From Roseospira marina (GTDB lineage Bacteria; Pseudomonadota; Alphaproteobacteria; Rhodospirillales; Rhodospirillaceae), in assembly GCF_014197855.1 (NCBI RefSeq), contig NZ_JACIGJ010000008.1:62001-126000 (forward strand): a stretch of 64,000 nucleotides of DNA, read 5' to 3'. Shown here piece by piece: positions 31,447-40,157 of this stretch (positions within the stretch are counted from its first letter, which is position 1; each line of letters starts with the position of its first letter). The notes beneath the pieces are model-generated. The model did no database searches. It was not told the DNA's origin and saw nothing but the letters and a program-made list of their open reading frames with translations. The translations under genes were made by a program, and so were the position numbers.

Positions 31447-32385
31447 ATGACGTCGGCAGGATGGTGGCGCGGCACCCATAACGTGATGCGCGGTCCAGTG
31501 ATGGGCACCGGGCAGAACCCGGTGGACAACAGTCCGGGCGACGGAATCGCACCGTTGCCCATCATCCCTCTGGTCACGGCCGGGGTGGTCCAGCCGGCCG
31601 CGACGTTCTCGCGCGCCTCCGCCGCGACCTGGTGGGATGGATCGGCGTTCCGGGCGGTCGATCCCAACGTCCCGCGCGTCGAAGGTGGCGCGCTGGTCAT
31701 CGAACGCGCCGCGACCAACACCGCGTACCAGTCCACGGACATAGGGGCGCTTTCGTCAAGCTCCGGCACCATCACCCGACGGGAGCCCTTCGGCGTCGGA
31801 TCCTGGGCCACGCTGACCGCCAACGCGGACGGGTCGGCCCTGCTGATCGGCGCCGCCGACGGCATGACGGTCGGGGAGACCTACACAATCTCGTGTTATG
31901 CCCGCGCGAGGACACGCGACCAGATCTTTTTGCAGGGCCGGGAACATCGGTATCCGAAAACGATATTCGACCTCGCAGCGGGCGCAATCCTCTCTGAAGC
32001 GTCCGAGTACACCAGCACCATCACTCTCCTTGGCACCGCCGTCTTTCGCTGTTCCATCCGGTTTGTTGCGGACACTGCGGGATCCTACATCGTCGCGCTC
32101 GGGTTCACGGCGCAGACCGGGGACTCGGTCGATTTTTACGGGCGGCAGCTTGAGCGCGGGCCCGGTCCCACGTCCCTGATCGCCACCGGCAACGGCGCCG
32201 CAACGCGCGCCGCCGACGTCCTAAGCCACGCGCCCGCCACGGCCGGCACCGTGCGCCTGATCGGCACCGACGCCGAAGGCACCGCGCACCCAGCCCAAGA
32301 ACCGCTGATGGAGCCTGTCACCGCCGCGGTCCCCTGGGCCGCGCCGGCCGGCCGATGGTCGGACATCTGGGTGGAGGTGGCCTGA
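31447..32385 (+). CDS. Putative fibre/spike protein with carbohydrate-binding-like domain
   Basis: This 312-residue protein has a central block typical of phage head or tail fibre modules: FSRASAATWWDGSAFRAVDP, ALVIERAATNTAYQST, and YTISCYARARTRDQIF ending in YGRQLERGPGPTSLIATGNG with AATRAADVL. This repeated FSRAS...LEXGPXPTSLI pattern marks a concanavalin-like, carbohydrate-contacting domain seen in many phage proteins. It is 3 bp after the preceding gene and overlaps the next by one base. Confidence 0.65.
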   Translation: MTSAGWWRGTHNVMRGPVMGTGQNPVDNSPGDGIAPLPIIPLVTAGVVQPAATFSRASAATWWDGSAFRAVDPNVPRVEGGALVIERAATNTAYQSTDIGALSSSSGTITRREPFGVGSWATLTANADGSALLIGAADGMTVGETYTISCYARARTRDQIFLQGREHRYPKTIFDLAAGAILSEASEYTSTITLLGTAVFRCSIRFVADTAGSYIVALGFTAQTGDSVDFYGRQLERGPGPTSLIATGNGAATRAADVLSHAPATAGTVRLIGTDAEGTAHPAQEPLMEPVTAAVPWAAPAGRWSDIWVEVA

Positions 32386-32750
32386 TGGAGATCCTGTATC
32401 TGTGGGCGCCGGATGAGGCCGCGTTGATCGCCGCCGCGCGGGATGCCGTGCCCGACCTGCTGGACGGCGACACCTGGGTGGTGCGTCGCCCCGACACGCA
32501 GTCCGGATATCCGCGCACAGCCGATGGTGCGGTGATGCTGGATGTGGCCGGCATCCAGCCGTGGGAGACGGAGCCAGAGTACGAAGCGAACGGCGGTGTC
32601 GTTGCGGAGGGCGTTCCGGTGGGTGGGTACCACGCCAATCTCACCTATCACGCGGTCGGCGCGGCCCGCGCCCAGGCGCTTCGCACGGCCCTGGAGGCAC
32701 GCGGCGGAGAGGCGCGCCACCCGGACACACCCGTGCGGGTGTTTGCCTAG
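32385..32750 (+). CDS. Hypothetical protein
   Basis: This 121-residue protein starts MEILYLWAPDEAALIAAARD and overlaps the preceding stop (TGATG). The middle, PWETEPEYEANGGVVAEGVP and GGYHANLTYHA, is repeated in short virion-cluster proteins of other phages that follow fibres. No function known to me. Confidence 0.55.
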   Translation: MEILYLWAPDEAALIAAARDAVPDLLDGDTWVVRRPDTQSGYPRTADGAVMLDVAGIQPWETEPEYEANGGVVAEGVPVGGYHANLTYHAVGAARAQALRTALEARGGEARHPDTPVRVFA

Positions 32751-32771
32751 CCCCCTTTGAGCGCCCCCCTT

Positions 32772-32789
32772 TGAGCGTAACGGGACATC
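32772..32789 (+). promoter_or_regulatory. Late-element copy 2
   Basis: TGAGCGTAACGGGACATC lies in the 81-bp gap between the genes at 32385-32750 and 32832-33350. A 13-bp duplicate of its left flank and first bases (CCCCCTTTGAGCG) stands at 32751-32763, so the element has been partly duplicated. Confidence 0.65.
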
Positions 32790-32831
32790 CCTGACGGTCC
32801 AGGCAGTTGCCACCGCGCCTGGACCCCGCCC

Positions 32832-33350
32832 ATGCCCGCCCTCCACGCCCGCCAGAGCCGCCGCACCGGCCCGCCCACAAAGCTGCCGCCGCTGTACCGC
32901 GCCGGGGAGCCGCATTGGGTGGTGGCCCCCTGCGAGGGGGGCGTCGTTCGCGTCGTGGCGCAGGCGGGGGACATGCGGATCACCGACCGCCACGCCTTCA
33001 TCGCGTTCGACCTGTGCCGCGCGCTCAACCGGCATGTCGACCTGGACGGCACCTGGGTGGTGCGCTGGATCGAGCCCACGGATCCCGGTTTGAACCCGGA
33101 CGGAACATTCCGGTTCGCGGAGCCGACCATCCTGGAAGCCTGCTACCTCGACCGGGATGACGACTGCCAATTCATCCAGACAAATGATGACGCCCTCAAC
33201 GTCCTGATGATCGCGACAACGGAGTTCTTCCTCCATCAGGCCGAGGACGCGATGGCCCAGTGGCGGGACATCGAAAAGGCCGCCGAGATCGCGCCGCACC
33301 AGAAAAAGCGCAGTGAGCGCGACGGGACATCGGAAACCCTCTTCTTCTGA
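32832..33350 (+). CDS. Hypothetical protein
   Basis: This 172-residue protein starts MPALHARQSRRTGPPTKLPP. A compact region, VRWIEPTDPGLNPDGTFRFA with FLHQAEDAMAQWRDIEKAAE, is helical at the end. Its last codons contain late-element copy 3. No recognised family. Because copies of the element lie on both sides, it is a single-gene unit within the virion operon. It lies between portal and scaffold and might be a capsid-associated protein. Confidence 0.55.
   Translation: MPALHARQSRRTGPPTKLPPLYRAGEPHWVVAPCEGGVVRVVAQAGDMRITDRHAFIAFDLCRALNRHVDLDGTWVVRWIEPTDPGLNPDGTFRFAEPTILEACYLDRDDDCQFIQTNDDALNVLMIATTEFFLHQAEDAMAQWRDIEKAAEIAPHQKKRSERDGTSETLFF
33314..33331 (+). promoter_or_regulatory. Late-element copy 3, inside the end of the preceding gene
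   Basis: TGAGCGCGACGGGACATC overlaps the last codons of the 32832-33350 gene (it encodes the SERDGTS region) and precedes the scaffold gene by 109 bp. Confidence 0.6.
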
Positions 33351-33439
33351 CGGACGCGCCGCCGAGACAGGCGCCCGGGCCGCCGCCGGAACCACGGGCG
33401 CCGCCGCAGGCCACCGCGATAGTTGGGCAGGAACCAGCC

Positions 33440-34558
33440 ATGACGACCCAGACCGCATCCGCCCCCACCCCCAACACCGGGGACGACCGTTCCGAAGTCG
33501 AACTTGCCGACGCGGACGACCTCGACGCTCTGCTTGCCGCCGCCGACGCCATCGAGGATGGCGACGACGATGGTGAGGACGGCGTCCAGGACGTCACCGT
33601 ATCGGACCAAGATGGCCCGGGCGCCAAGGAGCCGGGTGCGGATCCGAAGCCAACCCCCGGAGCGCCGCCGCACGACAGCGCGCAGGCGGATGGCAATGGA
33701 CAGGAACAGGGGCAGGACCGGGCCGATTTCGTGCCGCGCGCGCGCCTCAACGAAGAGGCACGCAAGCGGCGCGAGTTGGAAGCGCGCATCCAGGAGCTGG
33801 AGCAGGGCAAACAGGGAGGGAACCAGCAGAACGCGCCCGAAGCCCCGCCGTTCGACCCCGACACGGCCCACAAGGCGCTGCACCAAGACGTTCGGAAGGT
33901 CAAGCAGCAGGTCGCGGAACTGTTCGACAAGGGCGACATCGGCCTGGCCGAGCTTCGCCGCCGCGAAGCTGCGATTGACGACCGGGCCGAGGAACTGGCG
34001 GCCGAGATCGACGCCAAGGCGCGCGACCGCGTCCGGGCGGAACCGGCGGAGGCCGGGGACGAGGATTTGTCCCTGTCGCTGGCCACCCGACGCCTGGAGC
34101 AGGCGCACCCGTGGGCGCGCCAACTGAGCCAGGCGGACGCCGAGTTCCTGACCCAGGCCGCTGTGTACGACCTCCGTCAGGCGGGGCGCGCGATCCCGAC
34201 CCGGCGCGACGGCACCCTGACCTCCGAGGGAACGCTGATGTTGCGCGCGGCCGTGGTGCAGGCGGGCTACCGGTACGGGGTGGCCCAGCGGATGGGGTAT
34301 CAGCCCCAGCCGCGTCCGACCCAGCCGGGCTCCCAGCAGCCATCTCAGCCGCAGCCGCGCCCCGGCCCATCGCCAAACCAGCGCCGGACCAAGGCGGACC
34401 TCGCGGCCGCCATGCCCCCTGACCTGTCCCAGGCCGGCACCACCGGCCCCGTCTCCGATCTGGATCGTCTTACGGCAAGCGCACACGAAATGTCCGAGGC
34501 CGACCTCGCCAGCGAGGACCCCGGACTCCTGGACCGGATGATCGCCTCGTTCGAGTGA
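33440..34558 (+). CDS. Scaffold-like capsid assembly protein of prophage 2
   Basis: This 372-residue acidic, helical protein is placed between portal and major capsid. Residues 20-55 are Asp/Glu-rich, and residues about 100-200 are charged and probably coiled (LNEEARKRRELEARIQELEQ, VKQQVAELFDKGDIGLAELR). There is a Pro/Gln-rich spacer near residues 285-315, and the end, DRMIASFE, is typical of phage scaffolds. The position and composition fit a scaffold; no single motif proves it. Confidence 0.7.
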   Translation: MTTQTASAPTPNTGDDRSEVELADADDLDALLAAADAIEDGDDDGEDGVQDVTVSDQDGPGAKEPGADPKPTPGAPPHDSAQADGNGQEQGQDRADFVPRARLNEEARKRRELEARIQELEQGKQGGNQQNAPEAPPFDPDTAHKALHQDVRKVKQQVAELFDKGDIGLAELRRREAAIDDRAEELAAEIDAKARDRVRAEPAEAGDEDLSLSLATRRLEQAHPWARQLSQADAEFLTQAAVYDLRQAGRAIPTRRDGTLTSEGTLMLRAAVVQAGYRYGVAQRMGYQPQPRPTQPGSQQPSQPQPRPGPSPNQRRTKADLAAAMPPDLSQAGTTGPVSDLDRLTASAHEMSEADLASEDPGLLDRMIASFE

Positions 34559-34597
34559 CGGGGTGATCGGGTTCAGGGCAATCAGGAGCCCAAGGCC

Positions 34598-35698
34598 ATG
34601 GCCTTCACCGACTTCGGGTCCTTCAACGCCCTTCAGAAGAAGATTTTCTCGGCCAAGGTTCTCCAGATGGGCCGGGACGGCACCATCCTGTTCAACCCCA
34701 AGCAGGGACTGGCGAGCAAGTCGACGAATTCCTGCATCCAGCTCATCACCGAACTGACCAAGACGGAGCGCGGCGACAAGGTCATCATGCCATTGGTCAA
34801 CGATCTGGTGTCGGACGGTGTTGCCGGCGACAACGATCAGGATGGGCATGAGGAAAGCCTGATCGCTCAGGACCTCGAAATCACCATCGACATGCTGAGC
34901 CACGCCGTCCGCAACAAGGGTGTGATGAGTGAGCAGCGTACCGTGATCCGGTTCCGCTCGACCGCCCGGGAAAAGTTGGGCAACTGGCGTGCCCAGAAGC
35001 GCGAGGAGATCGGCTTCCTCGTCCTGGCCGGTCGCTCCTTCACCTACAAGCTGGACATGACCGCGCGCCCCTCGTCCAGTCAGCTTCCCGCCCTGGCGTT
35101 CGCAAACGACGTCACGGCGCCCAGCGCGAACCGCGTGGTGTTCCCCGGATCGGTTACCACCACGGCCGGCCTGAGTGCTGCGAACAAGATGTCCTGGAAC
35201 GTTTTGCTCCAGGCGAAGACCAAGGCCAAGCGCGCCAACATCAAGCCGATCTACCACGAGGGCCGCGAAACCTACGTGACGATGATCTCGCCGGAGCAGG
35301 GGCGCGACCTGAAGCAGGACCCCGATTACATCGCCATCACCAAGGACGCCGGCTCGCGCGGGGCCAAGAACCCGCTGTTCTCCGGTGCCATCGCGATGGT
35401 CGATGGCTTGGTGATCTACGAGCACAACAAGGTCCCCACCAACCGCGCCGACACCACGGGATGGGGCGCCGGCAACGACGTCATGGGCGCGCAGGCCCTC
35501 CTGCTGGGCGCGCAGGCGATGGGCGTGGCCGAAGTCGGAAGCTCCGAGTGGGCCGAGGACAAGCAGAAGGACTACGGGCGCAAGCCGGGCATCGCCTACT
35601 CGTCGATCATGGGCTTCAAGAAGCCGGTGTTCGAAGACCCGCAGACCCTGACTGAGGAGGATTTCTCGGTGCTCTCCATCTTCACGGCGGCGGCGTAA
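34598..35698 (+). CDS. Major capsid protein of prophage 2, N4 gp56 type
   Basis: This 366-residue coat protein is of the N4-gp56 family (DUF4043): MAFTDFGSFNALQKKIFSAK, LITELTKTERGDKVIMPLVN with SEQRTVIRFRSTAREKLGNW. In the family the C-terminus, KPGIAYSSIMGFKKPVFEDP, is conserved. AGGAGCCC precedes the start. A strong hairpin follows the gene. Confidence 0.92.
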   Translation: MAFTDFGSFNALQKKIFSAKVLQMGRDGTILFNPKQGLASKSTNSCIQLITELTKTERGDKVIMPLVNDLVSDGVAGDNDQDGHEESLIAQDLEITIDMLSHAVRNKGVMSEQRTVIRFRSTAREKLGNWRAQKREEIGFLVLAGRSFTYKLDMTARPSSSQLPALAFANDVTAPSANRVVFPGSVTTTAGLSAANKMSWNVLLQAKTKAKRANIKPIYHEGRETYVTMISPEQGRDLKQDPDYIAITKDAGSRGAKNPLFSGAIAMVDGLVIYEHNKVPTNRADTTGWGAGNDVMGAQALLLGAQAMGVAEVGSSEWAEDKQKDYGRKPGIAYSSIMGFKKPVFEDPQTLTEEDFSVLSIFTAAA

Positions 35699-35712
35699 GG
35701 CCCCGCGCTCGG

Positions 35713-35742
35713 GCCGGCCGGGGCGGACCACCCCCGGCCGGC
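35713..35742 (+). terminator. Hairpin downstream of the prophage 2 capsid gene
   Basis: An 11-bp perfect stem (35713-35723 with 35732-35742, GCCGGCCGGGG) with an 8-base loop lies 14 bp after the capsid stop. It lacks a long T-tract (TTCCT), so it may be a partial terminator that lets capsid mRNA exceed downstream mRNA, or an RNA stability element. Confidence 0.5.
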
Positions 35743-35773
35743 TTCCTGCATTCCATCCGAAGGAGACCCGGCC

Positions 35774-36169
35774 ATGGCTGCCGTGACGACCTACCGCGAG
35801 TACAAGACCGACCTGCCCCATGTCGTGGGTGGGGTGTCCACCGTCTTCTGGGAAAAGCTCCTGGCCGCCAACGCGGCCGATTCCGGGGACACCATCGAGT
35901 GTTTCGACCTGCCGGGCGGCGCCCGCATCACCGATTGCTCCATGAGCGTCGGGGGCACCCTGGGCGCCGGCTGCACCGCGGCCCTCAAGGTGGGGGCGAC
36001 CGCCCTGACCAGCGCGACCACGGCGGGCGGAGCCGATACCGAGCGCATGAGCGTGCACCCGCCGGCCGCATCCACGTCGTCCCAGACCGTGCAGATCGCC
36101 ATCGGCGGCGCCGATATCGCGGCCAGTGCCGCCGCGAAGGTGATGGTGCAGTACGTGATGGATCGGTAA
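35774..36169 (+). CDS. Hypothetical capsid-associated protein
   Basis: This 131-residue Ala/Thr-rich beta protein starts MAAVTTYREYKTDLPHVVGG. Its place after the coat gene and the C-terminal repeats of beta strands (GGTLGAGCTAALKVGATALT) fit a small decoration or minor head protein. Not proven. Confidence 0.6.
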   Translation: MAAVTTYREYKTDLPHVVGGVSTVFWEKLLAANAADSGDTIECFDLPGGARITDCSMSVGGTLGAGCTAALKVGATALTSATTAGGADTERMSVHPPAASTSSQTVQIAIGGADIAASAAAKVMVQYVMDR

Positions 36170-36183
36170 GGAGGGCCGCCCAG

Positions 36184-36726
36184 ATGTTGCCCCCCTCCAC
36201 CACTCTGTGGCTGGTCTTCGACAAGCACGCCGACCGCCCGCGCCCGCACACCGCCGTGGTCGGGGACGCCCGCGAGACCATCACGTTCCAGGATCCGGCG
36301 ACCCCGGTTCCGCTGGAGGAGGCGTGGGCGCGCGTCTTCCTCGGCAACCCGTCGTTTCAGGTCATCTCGCCCGAGGGCATCGAATACGATGGCTCTACGG
36401 CCGGTGTCCCCCTGCCCCAGGAGACCGTACAGCGCCTGTTCGCGGCGTTCACCGCGCCGACGCCCCTCGACGGTGTGGTCGCCCTGCCCCCGCCGCTCAC
36501 CCTGCCCCCGGGCTATCTGATCGCCCGGGTGACCGACCTGGATCGCTGGGGCTTGATCCGGCACGCCAATATCCTGGCCGGAGAGGATCGGTTCGGGCGC
36601 GACGCCGTCAAGGCGGACCTCGAAGCCTACGTCACCCAGGCCCTTCAGGACGATCCCGTCGTGGTCGGGGACGTCCTCGCCGGTCTGGACGCCGAACGCG
36701 AGCCGGACCATGGCCGCGATTCTTGA
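36184..36726 (+). CDS. Hypothetical head protein
   Basis: This 180-residue protein begins with ATG at 36184 (MLPPSTTLWLVFDKHADRPR). The upstream extension of the frame overlaps the prior gene and is rejected. It overlaps the gp4-like gene by 17 bp. The short Trp/Pro motifs in PPLTLPPGYLIARVTDLD may be structural. No family recognised. Confidence 0.55.
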   Translation: MLPPSTTLWLVFDKHADRPRPHTAVVGDARETITFQDPATPVPLEEAWARVFLGNPSFQVISPEGIEYDGSTAGVPLPQETVQRLFAAFTAPTPLDGVVALPPPLTLPPGYLIARVTDLDRWGLIRHANILAGEDRFGRDAVKADLEAYVTQALQDDPVVVGDVLAGLDAEREPDHGRDS

Positions 36727-37408
36727 CGCCGGCGCGATCGCCACCCAGGCGCTGCGCGCCATCGGGCATCTCGCCCCCATCGACAGCGCGGCCGATGCGG
36801 CGGAGCACCAGATTGCCCTGACCTGGCTCGATATCGTGCTGGCGGAGCTGGCCGAGACCGAGCGCCTGTGGCCGTTGGTTCCGACCGCGCAGGCCGTGCC
36901 CCTGGTGGCCGGGCAGGACTCCTACCGGCTGGCCATGCATGTTGTGCCCCAGTTCGCCGTGGTCACGCGGCTGGGCCTGCGGGACGCTGCCGGGCGCGAA
37001 ACCCCCGTCGCCCTGGTCCGCCGGGCCGATTGGGACGCCATCGACGACAAAACGGCCGTCGGCATGCCCGAAGCCGCCCACTTGCTCGACGACGAAGCGC
37101 AGACCCTCCGCCTCTGGCCCACCCCGGCCGACGCCAACCGGACACTGGTGGTCACCGGCCAGCGGCATAGCGCGGACATCACGACACGCCGTGGCGGGTC
37201 GGTGCCGCACGGGCTGTCGCCCGGCTGGAACCGCTTTCTCATCAAGGCGGTCGCCGCCGAGATCGCGGGCGGTCCCGTGCTGACCCTCCCGGTCGGTGAG
37301 CGCGACCGCCTGCGCGCGGAAGCGATGGACGCAAAGGCGCGCCTATTGGCCCACCGAGGGCGCGAGCAGGTGGACCGGCCGCGCCGGGTCCGCCCCTGGG
37401 GCCAGTAA
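36710..37408 (+). CDS. P22 gp4-like head completion (packaged-DNA stabilisation) protein
   Basis: This 232-residue protein starts MAAILDAGAIATQALRAIGH. Its fold pattern, an N-terminal four-helix region (HQIALTWLDIVLAELAE) and then LWPLVPTAQAVPLVAGQDSY with beta strands, fits P22 gp4-type tail accessory proteins that bind the portal and seal the head. The family assignment comes from order (after capsid, before fibres and gp10-like protein) and this pattern. Confidence 0.7.
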   Translation: MAAILDAGAIATQALRAIGHLAPIDSAADAAEHQIALTWLDIVLAELAETERLWPLVPTAQAVPLVAGQDSYRLAMHVVPQFAVVTRLGLRDAAGRETPVALVRRADWDAIDDKTAVGMPEAAHLLDDEAQTLRLWPTPADANRTLVVTGQRHSADITTRRGGSVPHGLSPGWNRFLIKAVAAEIAGGPVLTLPVGERDRLRAEAMDAKARLLAHRGREQVDRPRRVRPWGQ

Positions 37409-37423
37409 CGGGGAGTCGGATCC

Positions 37424-38332
37424 ATGGCCACGAACCGCATCACCATCCCGGATTTCCAATTGGCCAACCCCGCCCACGCCAATGCGGTCGTGACCTTCTA
37501 TGCCGTGGATGGCGCCGGCGCCCGCGCGGACACCCTGGTGACACTGTACGACGGATCGACCGGCACCGGCACCCTCGCCAATCCGCACACCCTGGACAGC
37601 AGCGGAAAGTTCCGGGTGCCGGTCTACATCGAGGCGCCGACCATCGCCCGTATCGGGTCCACATCCCTTGGCAGCTACGAAACGGGAATCATCGGCACGA
37701 CCGGCGTTCAGAGCGCCAACGCAGCGGCGGTCAGCGCGGCGGCCGCGAGCGCGAGCGCCAATGCCGCCGCGAACAGTGAAAGAGGGGCTGTAAACAGTGC
37801 CGCCACGGCATCCGGGCATGCGACCGCCGCCGGCCGAAGCGCCAGCGCGGCCTCGACGTATGCCGCGGCCGCGTCCAACAGCGCCCGCGCGGCGGCCGCG
37901 AGTGCAGCCAGTATTACCCTGCCCGATGCGCCGGTGGATGGGCAGGTGCCGCAATGGGACGATGCAACCGGGGCCTATGTCGGCCTCCCGGTTGGAAACG
38001 GGCCCCACGCCCTTGGACAGCGCGACGCAACCGGCGTGCTGCCGCGGGCAACCCTGGCCGTCCTTGCCCTTGATGCCGACGCCGAGGCCGCCGCCGGCAT
38101 GCGCTACATCTGCGACACGCGCGGTGGGACGTTCACACTGACCCTGCCCGCCGCCCCAGCGGATGGCGACGTCCTTGAAGTGCTGGACGCCCATGACAGC
38201 TTCGCCACCCACCCCCTGATCCTTGCCCGCAACGGCCACACGATCGTCGGCACGGCGGAGGATTTGGTCTGCGATCTGGCCCGTGCCGCCTTCGCCCTGG
38301 TCCACGCCGGGGGCGACTGGAGACTTGTCTGA
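37424..38332 (+). CDS. Tail fibre-like protein, Ala/Ser-rich coil
   Basis: This 302-residue protein has an N-terminal attachment-like domain (MATNRITIPDFQLANPAHAN to about 95), a low-complexity Ala/Ser-rich coil from about 100 to 165 (AAAVSAAAASASANAAANSE) and a beta C-terminal part. Such coils are standard in trimeric phage fibres. It shares one base with the next gene (TGATG). Confidence 0.65.
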   Translation: MATNRITIPDFQLANPAHANAVVTFYAVDGAGARADTLVTLYDGSTGTGTLANPHTLDSSGKFRVPVYIEAPTIARIGSTSLGSYETGIIGTTGVQSANAAAVSAAAASASANAAANSERGAVNSAATASGHATAAGRSASAASTYAAAASNSARAAAASAASITLPDAPVDGQVPQWDDATGAYVGLPVGNGPHALGQRDATGVLPRATLAVLALDADAEAAAGMRYICDTRGGTFTLTLPAAPADGDVLEVLDAHDSFATHPLILARNGHTIVGTAEDLVCDLARAAFALVHAGGDWRLV

Positions 38333-39570
38333 TGTCGAACCTCTCCCTCATCACCCGTCCGAAAACCCTGCGGTCAGCGTGGTTCACCAAGCCCGGAACC
38401 CATACCTTCACCCTGCCCATGATTGCCGATGACTGGATCGAGGTGTTCGTGTTCGGCGCCGGCGGTGGCGGCGGCAAAGGTGCCAGCAGTTGTGTTGGCA
38501 CCGGGGGCGGCGGCGGCGAATGCGCGTCCGCCCTGATCAACCTCGGCGCCGGCAACACGACCCCCACACTCACGATCGGCACCCGGGGGAGTGGGTCGAT
38601 GAGCACAGACACACCCGGGACGGCGGGCGGGACGTCCAGCTATGGCACCCTCGTGACCGCCATCGGTGGCGCCGGCGGAAAAGCCGGAACAGCCGGCAAC
38701 ACCATGGGCGGCGCGGGCGGCACCGGCGGGGCGACGGCGACCGACGCCACCGTCAAAGCCCTGGGACGGTGGCGTGGTGGCGCCGGCGGGTCCGTTCCGA
38801 CGTCTCGCCACCAAAACAACGGATGCGGGGGCGGGGGCGGATCCGGCTCTCCGTTCGGCGACGGGGGCAATGGCGGGGCCGGTGGCGCGCGCCATTCGTC
38901 CTACTCTGCTGGCGGTGGCGGCGGAGGTGGTTGGGGCGGCGATGGTGGCAACGGCGGCGATGGCGGCAGTTCGTCGAGCCAATACGGAAGCGGCGGCGGA
39001 GGCGGCGGCATCCGTCATAAGGGGGGCAACGGCACGATGGGCCAGTATGCGTCCGGCGGCTCCGGAGGAGGAACGCTGGGGCAGGGTCCCGATGGAGACA
39101 CCTACATGAATATCTCCTTCGGCGGCGCGGGCTTAACCATCGCCATGGCGGTCGCCGGACCGACAAACCTACCGCCCCCCGCCCAGATCCTGCCCACCGC
39201 AAAGGAATGGCACCACATCCGGGATGTCATCGGGGGCGGTGGGGCTGGGGCCATAACGCGGTCTTCACGGCATAGCTTCGATGGCCAGCCCGGTGCGGCC
39301 GGCGGCGGCGGCGGCGGCGCGGGCGGCGGCGGCGCCTATGATGCGGGGGGTGGTGGCTTCGGCGGCGGCGGCGGCGGTTTGTCCGGGGGGTCCAGCGGCC
39401 GCATAGCCGGCGCCGGTGGGTTCGGGGGCGGCGGCGGGGGCGGCGCGGGCTACAACAACAGTGGCGGGCATGGCGGCAGCAGCGGCGGCGGCGGCGGTGC
39501 GGGCTACAACAGCTCGTACGCATCCGGTGACGGCGGCGATGGTGCCATCCTCATCTACTACTACGCCTAG
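38332..39570 (+). CDS. Glycine-rich fibre/adhesin-like protein
   Basis: This 412-residue protein has a short non-repetitive N-terminus, then a glycine-rich body (GAGGGGGKGASSC, GGGGGSGSPFGDGGNGG) up to the end. Gly-rich repeats of this type (collagen-like polyglycine sheets) occur in phage receptor-binding and tail-tip proteins. The high GC of these repeats makes shadow frames on the other strand; none is considered real. Confidence 0.65.
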   Translation: MSNLSLITRPKTLRSAWFTKPGTHTFTLPMIADDWIEVFVFGAGGGGGKGASSCVGTGGGGGECASALINLGAGNTTPTLTIGTRGSGSMSTDTPGTAGGTSSYGTLVTAIGGAGGKAGTAGNTMGGAGGTGGATATDATVKALGRWRGGAGGSVPTSRHQNNGCGGGGGSGSPFGDGGNGGAGGARHSSYSAGGGGGGGWGGDGGNGGDGGSSSSQYGSGGGGGGIRHKGGNGTMGQYASGGSGGGTLGQGPDGDTYMNISFGGAGLTIAMAVAGPTNLPPPAQILPTAKEWHHIRDVIGGGGAGAITRSSRHSFDGQPGAAGGGGGGAGGGGAYDAGGGGFGGGGGGLSGGSSGRIAGAGGFGGGGGGGAGYNNSGGHGGSSGGGGGAGYNSSYASGDGGDGAILIYYYA

Positions 39571-39579
39571 GAGGCCGGC

Positions 39580-40143
39580 GTGCCCAAGGCCTGGATCGAA
39601 GACGGCCGCGTGCGCGATGTCGCGCCCGGCGATCCCAATACTTTCTATCACCCCAGCGTGGCGGTGCATTACGACACCGAGGTACCGGAAGGCACCCGGA
39701 GCGGCGCCACCTACGTCGACGGCATGTGGGCGAACCCGGCCCCACCCGAACAGATGCCGCAGCCCCTACCCTCCCTTGCCGACCGCAAGGCGGCCCTGCG
39801 CGAGGCCGTACGAACGGAGCGCACACGCCGCCTCGACAAAGGGATCCTGATCGAGGGCGTAGGCCCCCTGCGGACGGGCGACGGCGATCGGGCGATGCTC
39901 CAGGGGGCGGTTTCCCTCCTTGCGGCCGATGAGACCCTCCAAAGCCTGGACTGGGAGGTTCAGCCGCACACCTGGGCAACGATCGACCGGCATACGCTAG
40001 CCGCGATGGGCCGAACGGTCGCGCTGCATGTGGAGTCCTGCTTCTCCCGATCGCGCGCACTCGTCGAGTCCATCGAGGCGGCGGTCGATCACACGGCACT
40101 TGATGCGATCAACATCGGCGACGACGCGAACTGGCCTTCCTGA
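39580..40143 (+). CDS. DUF4376-like tail fibre assembly/accessory protein
   Basis: This 187-residue protein starts with GTG at 39580 (MPKAWIEDGRVRDVAPGDPN). The C-terminal part, a helical DUF4376-like segment (LADRKAALREAVRTERTRRL, QPHTWATIDRHTLAAMGRTV), occurs in tail fibre chaperones. It lies between the Gly-rich protein and the tailspike, which fits a fibre assembly role. Confidence 0.6.
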   Translation: MPKAWIEDGRVRDVAPGDPNTFYHPSVAVHYDTEVPEGTRSGATYVDGMWANPAPPEQMPQPLPSLADRKAALREAVRTERTRRLDKGILIEGVGPLRTGDGDRAMLQGAVSLLAADETLQSLDWEVQPHTWATIDRHTLAAMGRTVALHVESCFSRSRALVESIEAAVDHTALDAINIGDDANWPS

Positions 40144-40157
40144 GGGAGCAACACAGC

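Noticed and set aside
33236-36058. 940-codon minus-strand frame over scaffold and capsid genes
   Set aside because: Antisense shadow of recognised structural genes.
38332-39570. Long open frames on the opposite strand and other frames of the glycine-rich gene
   Set aside because: They mirror GGC/GGT repeats (Arg/Pro/Ala-rich products) and have no ribosome site; shadows of the real gene.
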